DNA of 21,221 nucleotides, from contig JAPFFX010000062.1 of assembly GCA_026645375.1 (NCBI GenBank), positions 1 through 21,221 on the forward strand, written 5' to 3'. Below, one piece after another: positions 21,215 through 21,221 of the stretch (the first letter of the stretch is position 1; every line of letters begins with the position of its first letter). The notes below the pieces were generated by a model that was given only the letters and a program-made list of their open reading frames with translations, had not been told where the DNA came from and searched no databases. Source of the DNA: Citricoccus sp. WCRC_4 (GTDB lineage: Bacteria; Actinomycetota; Actinomycetes; Actinomycetales; Micrococcaceae). The position numbers and the translations under genes were made by a program.

Positions 21215-21221
21215 CCGACCG

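Overview
The window is very GC-rich with dense, often overlapping genes, strong GGAGG ribosome sites and many GTG starts. The protein set (MarP, CRP/GlxR-type regulator, actinobacterial Tad genes, DUF4244 pilin) points to an actinobacterium, most likely Micrococcales and plausibly Micrococcaceae. No mobile element, CRISPR array, rRNA or tRNA was seen. From memory, much of the gene content matches the Mycobacterium tuberculosis block around Rv3656c-Rv3683 (DUF4244/tad/ssd, acs, marP, NUDIX, nth, crp, RidA-like, ponA2, metallophosphoesterase), so this is mainly conserved core chromosome with local rearrangement rather than a genomic island.

Region 1 (1-6915, minus strand): a bifunctional penicillin-binding protein, a metallophosphoesterase, and two translationally coupled ABC half-transporters that form a heterodimeric exporter with one degenerate ATP site (the last gene runs off the left edge). 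Region 2 (6916-8594, plus): a short divergent spacer, then a DUF4177-like small protein, an overlapping RidA-family protein and a NUDIX hydrolase with a split Nudix box. Region 3 (8599-10628): crp (minus), convergent with the NUDIX gene at 4 bp, and marP (plus), a membrane-anchored periplasmic serine protease. Region 4 (10629-14683): an NSS sodium symporter with a MetS-like 46-residue small subunit, a strong two-sided terminator hairpin, and acs on the minus strand with a near-consensus CRP/GlxR site upstream.

Region 5 (14881-17497, plus): three genes coupled by 4-bp stop/start overlaps: an uncharacterised membrane protein with a repeat-bearing disordered linker, endonuclease III (nth), and a CoA-type NUDIX hydrolase. 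Region 6 (17498-21214, plus): a compact Tad/Flp pilus locus: a Ssd/TadZ-like protein with no lysine at all and therefore no ordinary P-loop, the TadA ATPase, short TadB and TadC, and a DUF4244 protein with a clear Flp-type prepilin cleavage motif. A 15-bp element recurs upstream of both likely tad transcription units.

The most interesting leads are mirror-image leaderless-type promoters around a direct repeat between the penicillin-binding protein and DUF4177 genes, the duplicated tad element, the DUF4244 protein as the probable pilin, the dead TadZ-like ATPase, and the CRP site at acs.
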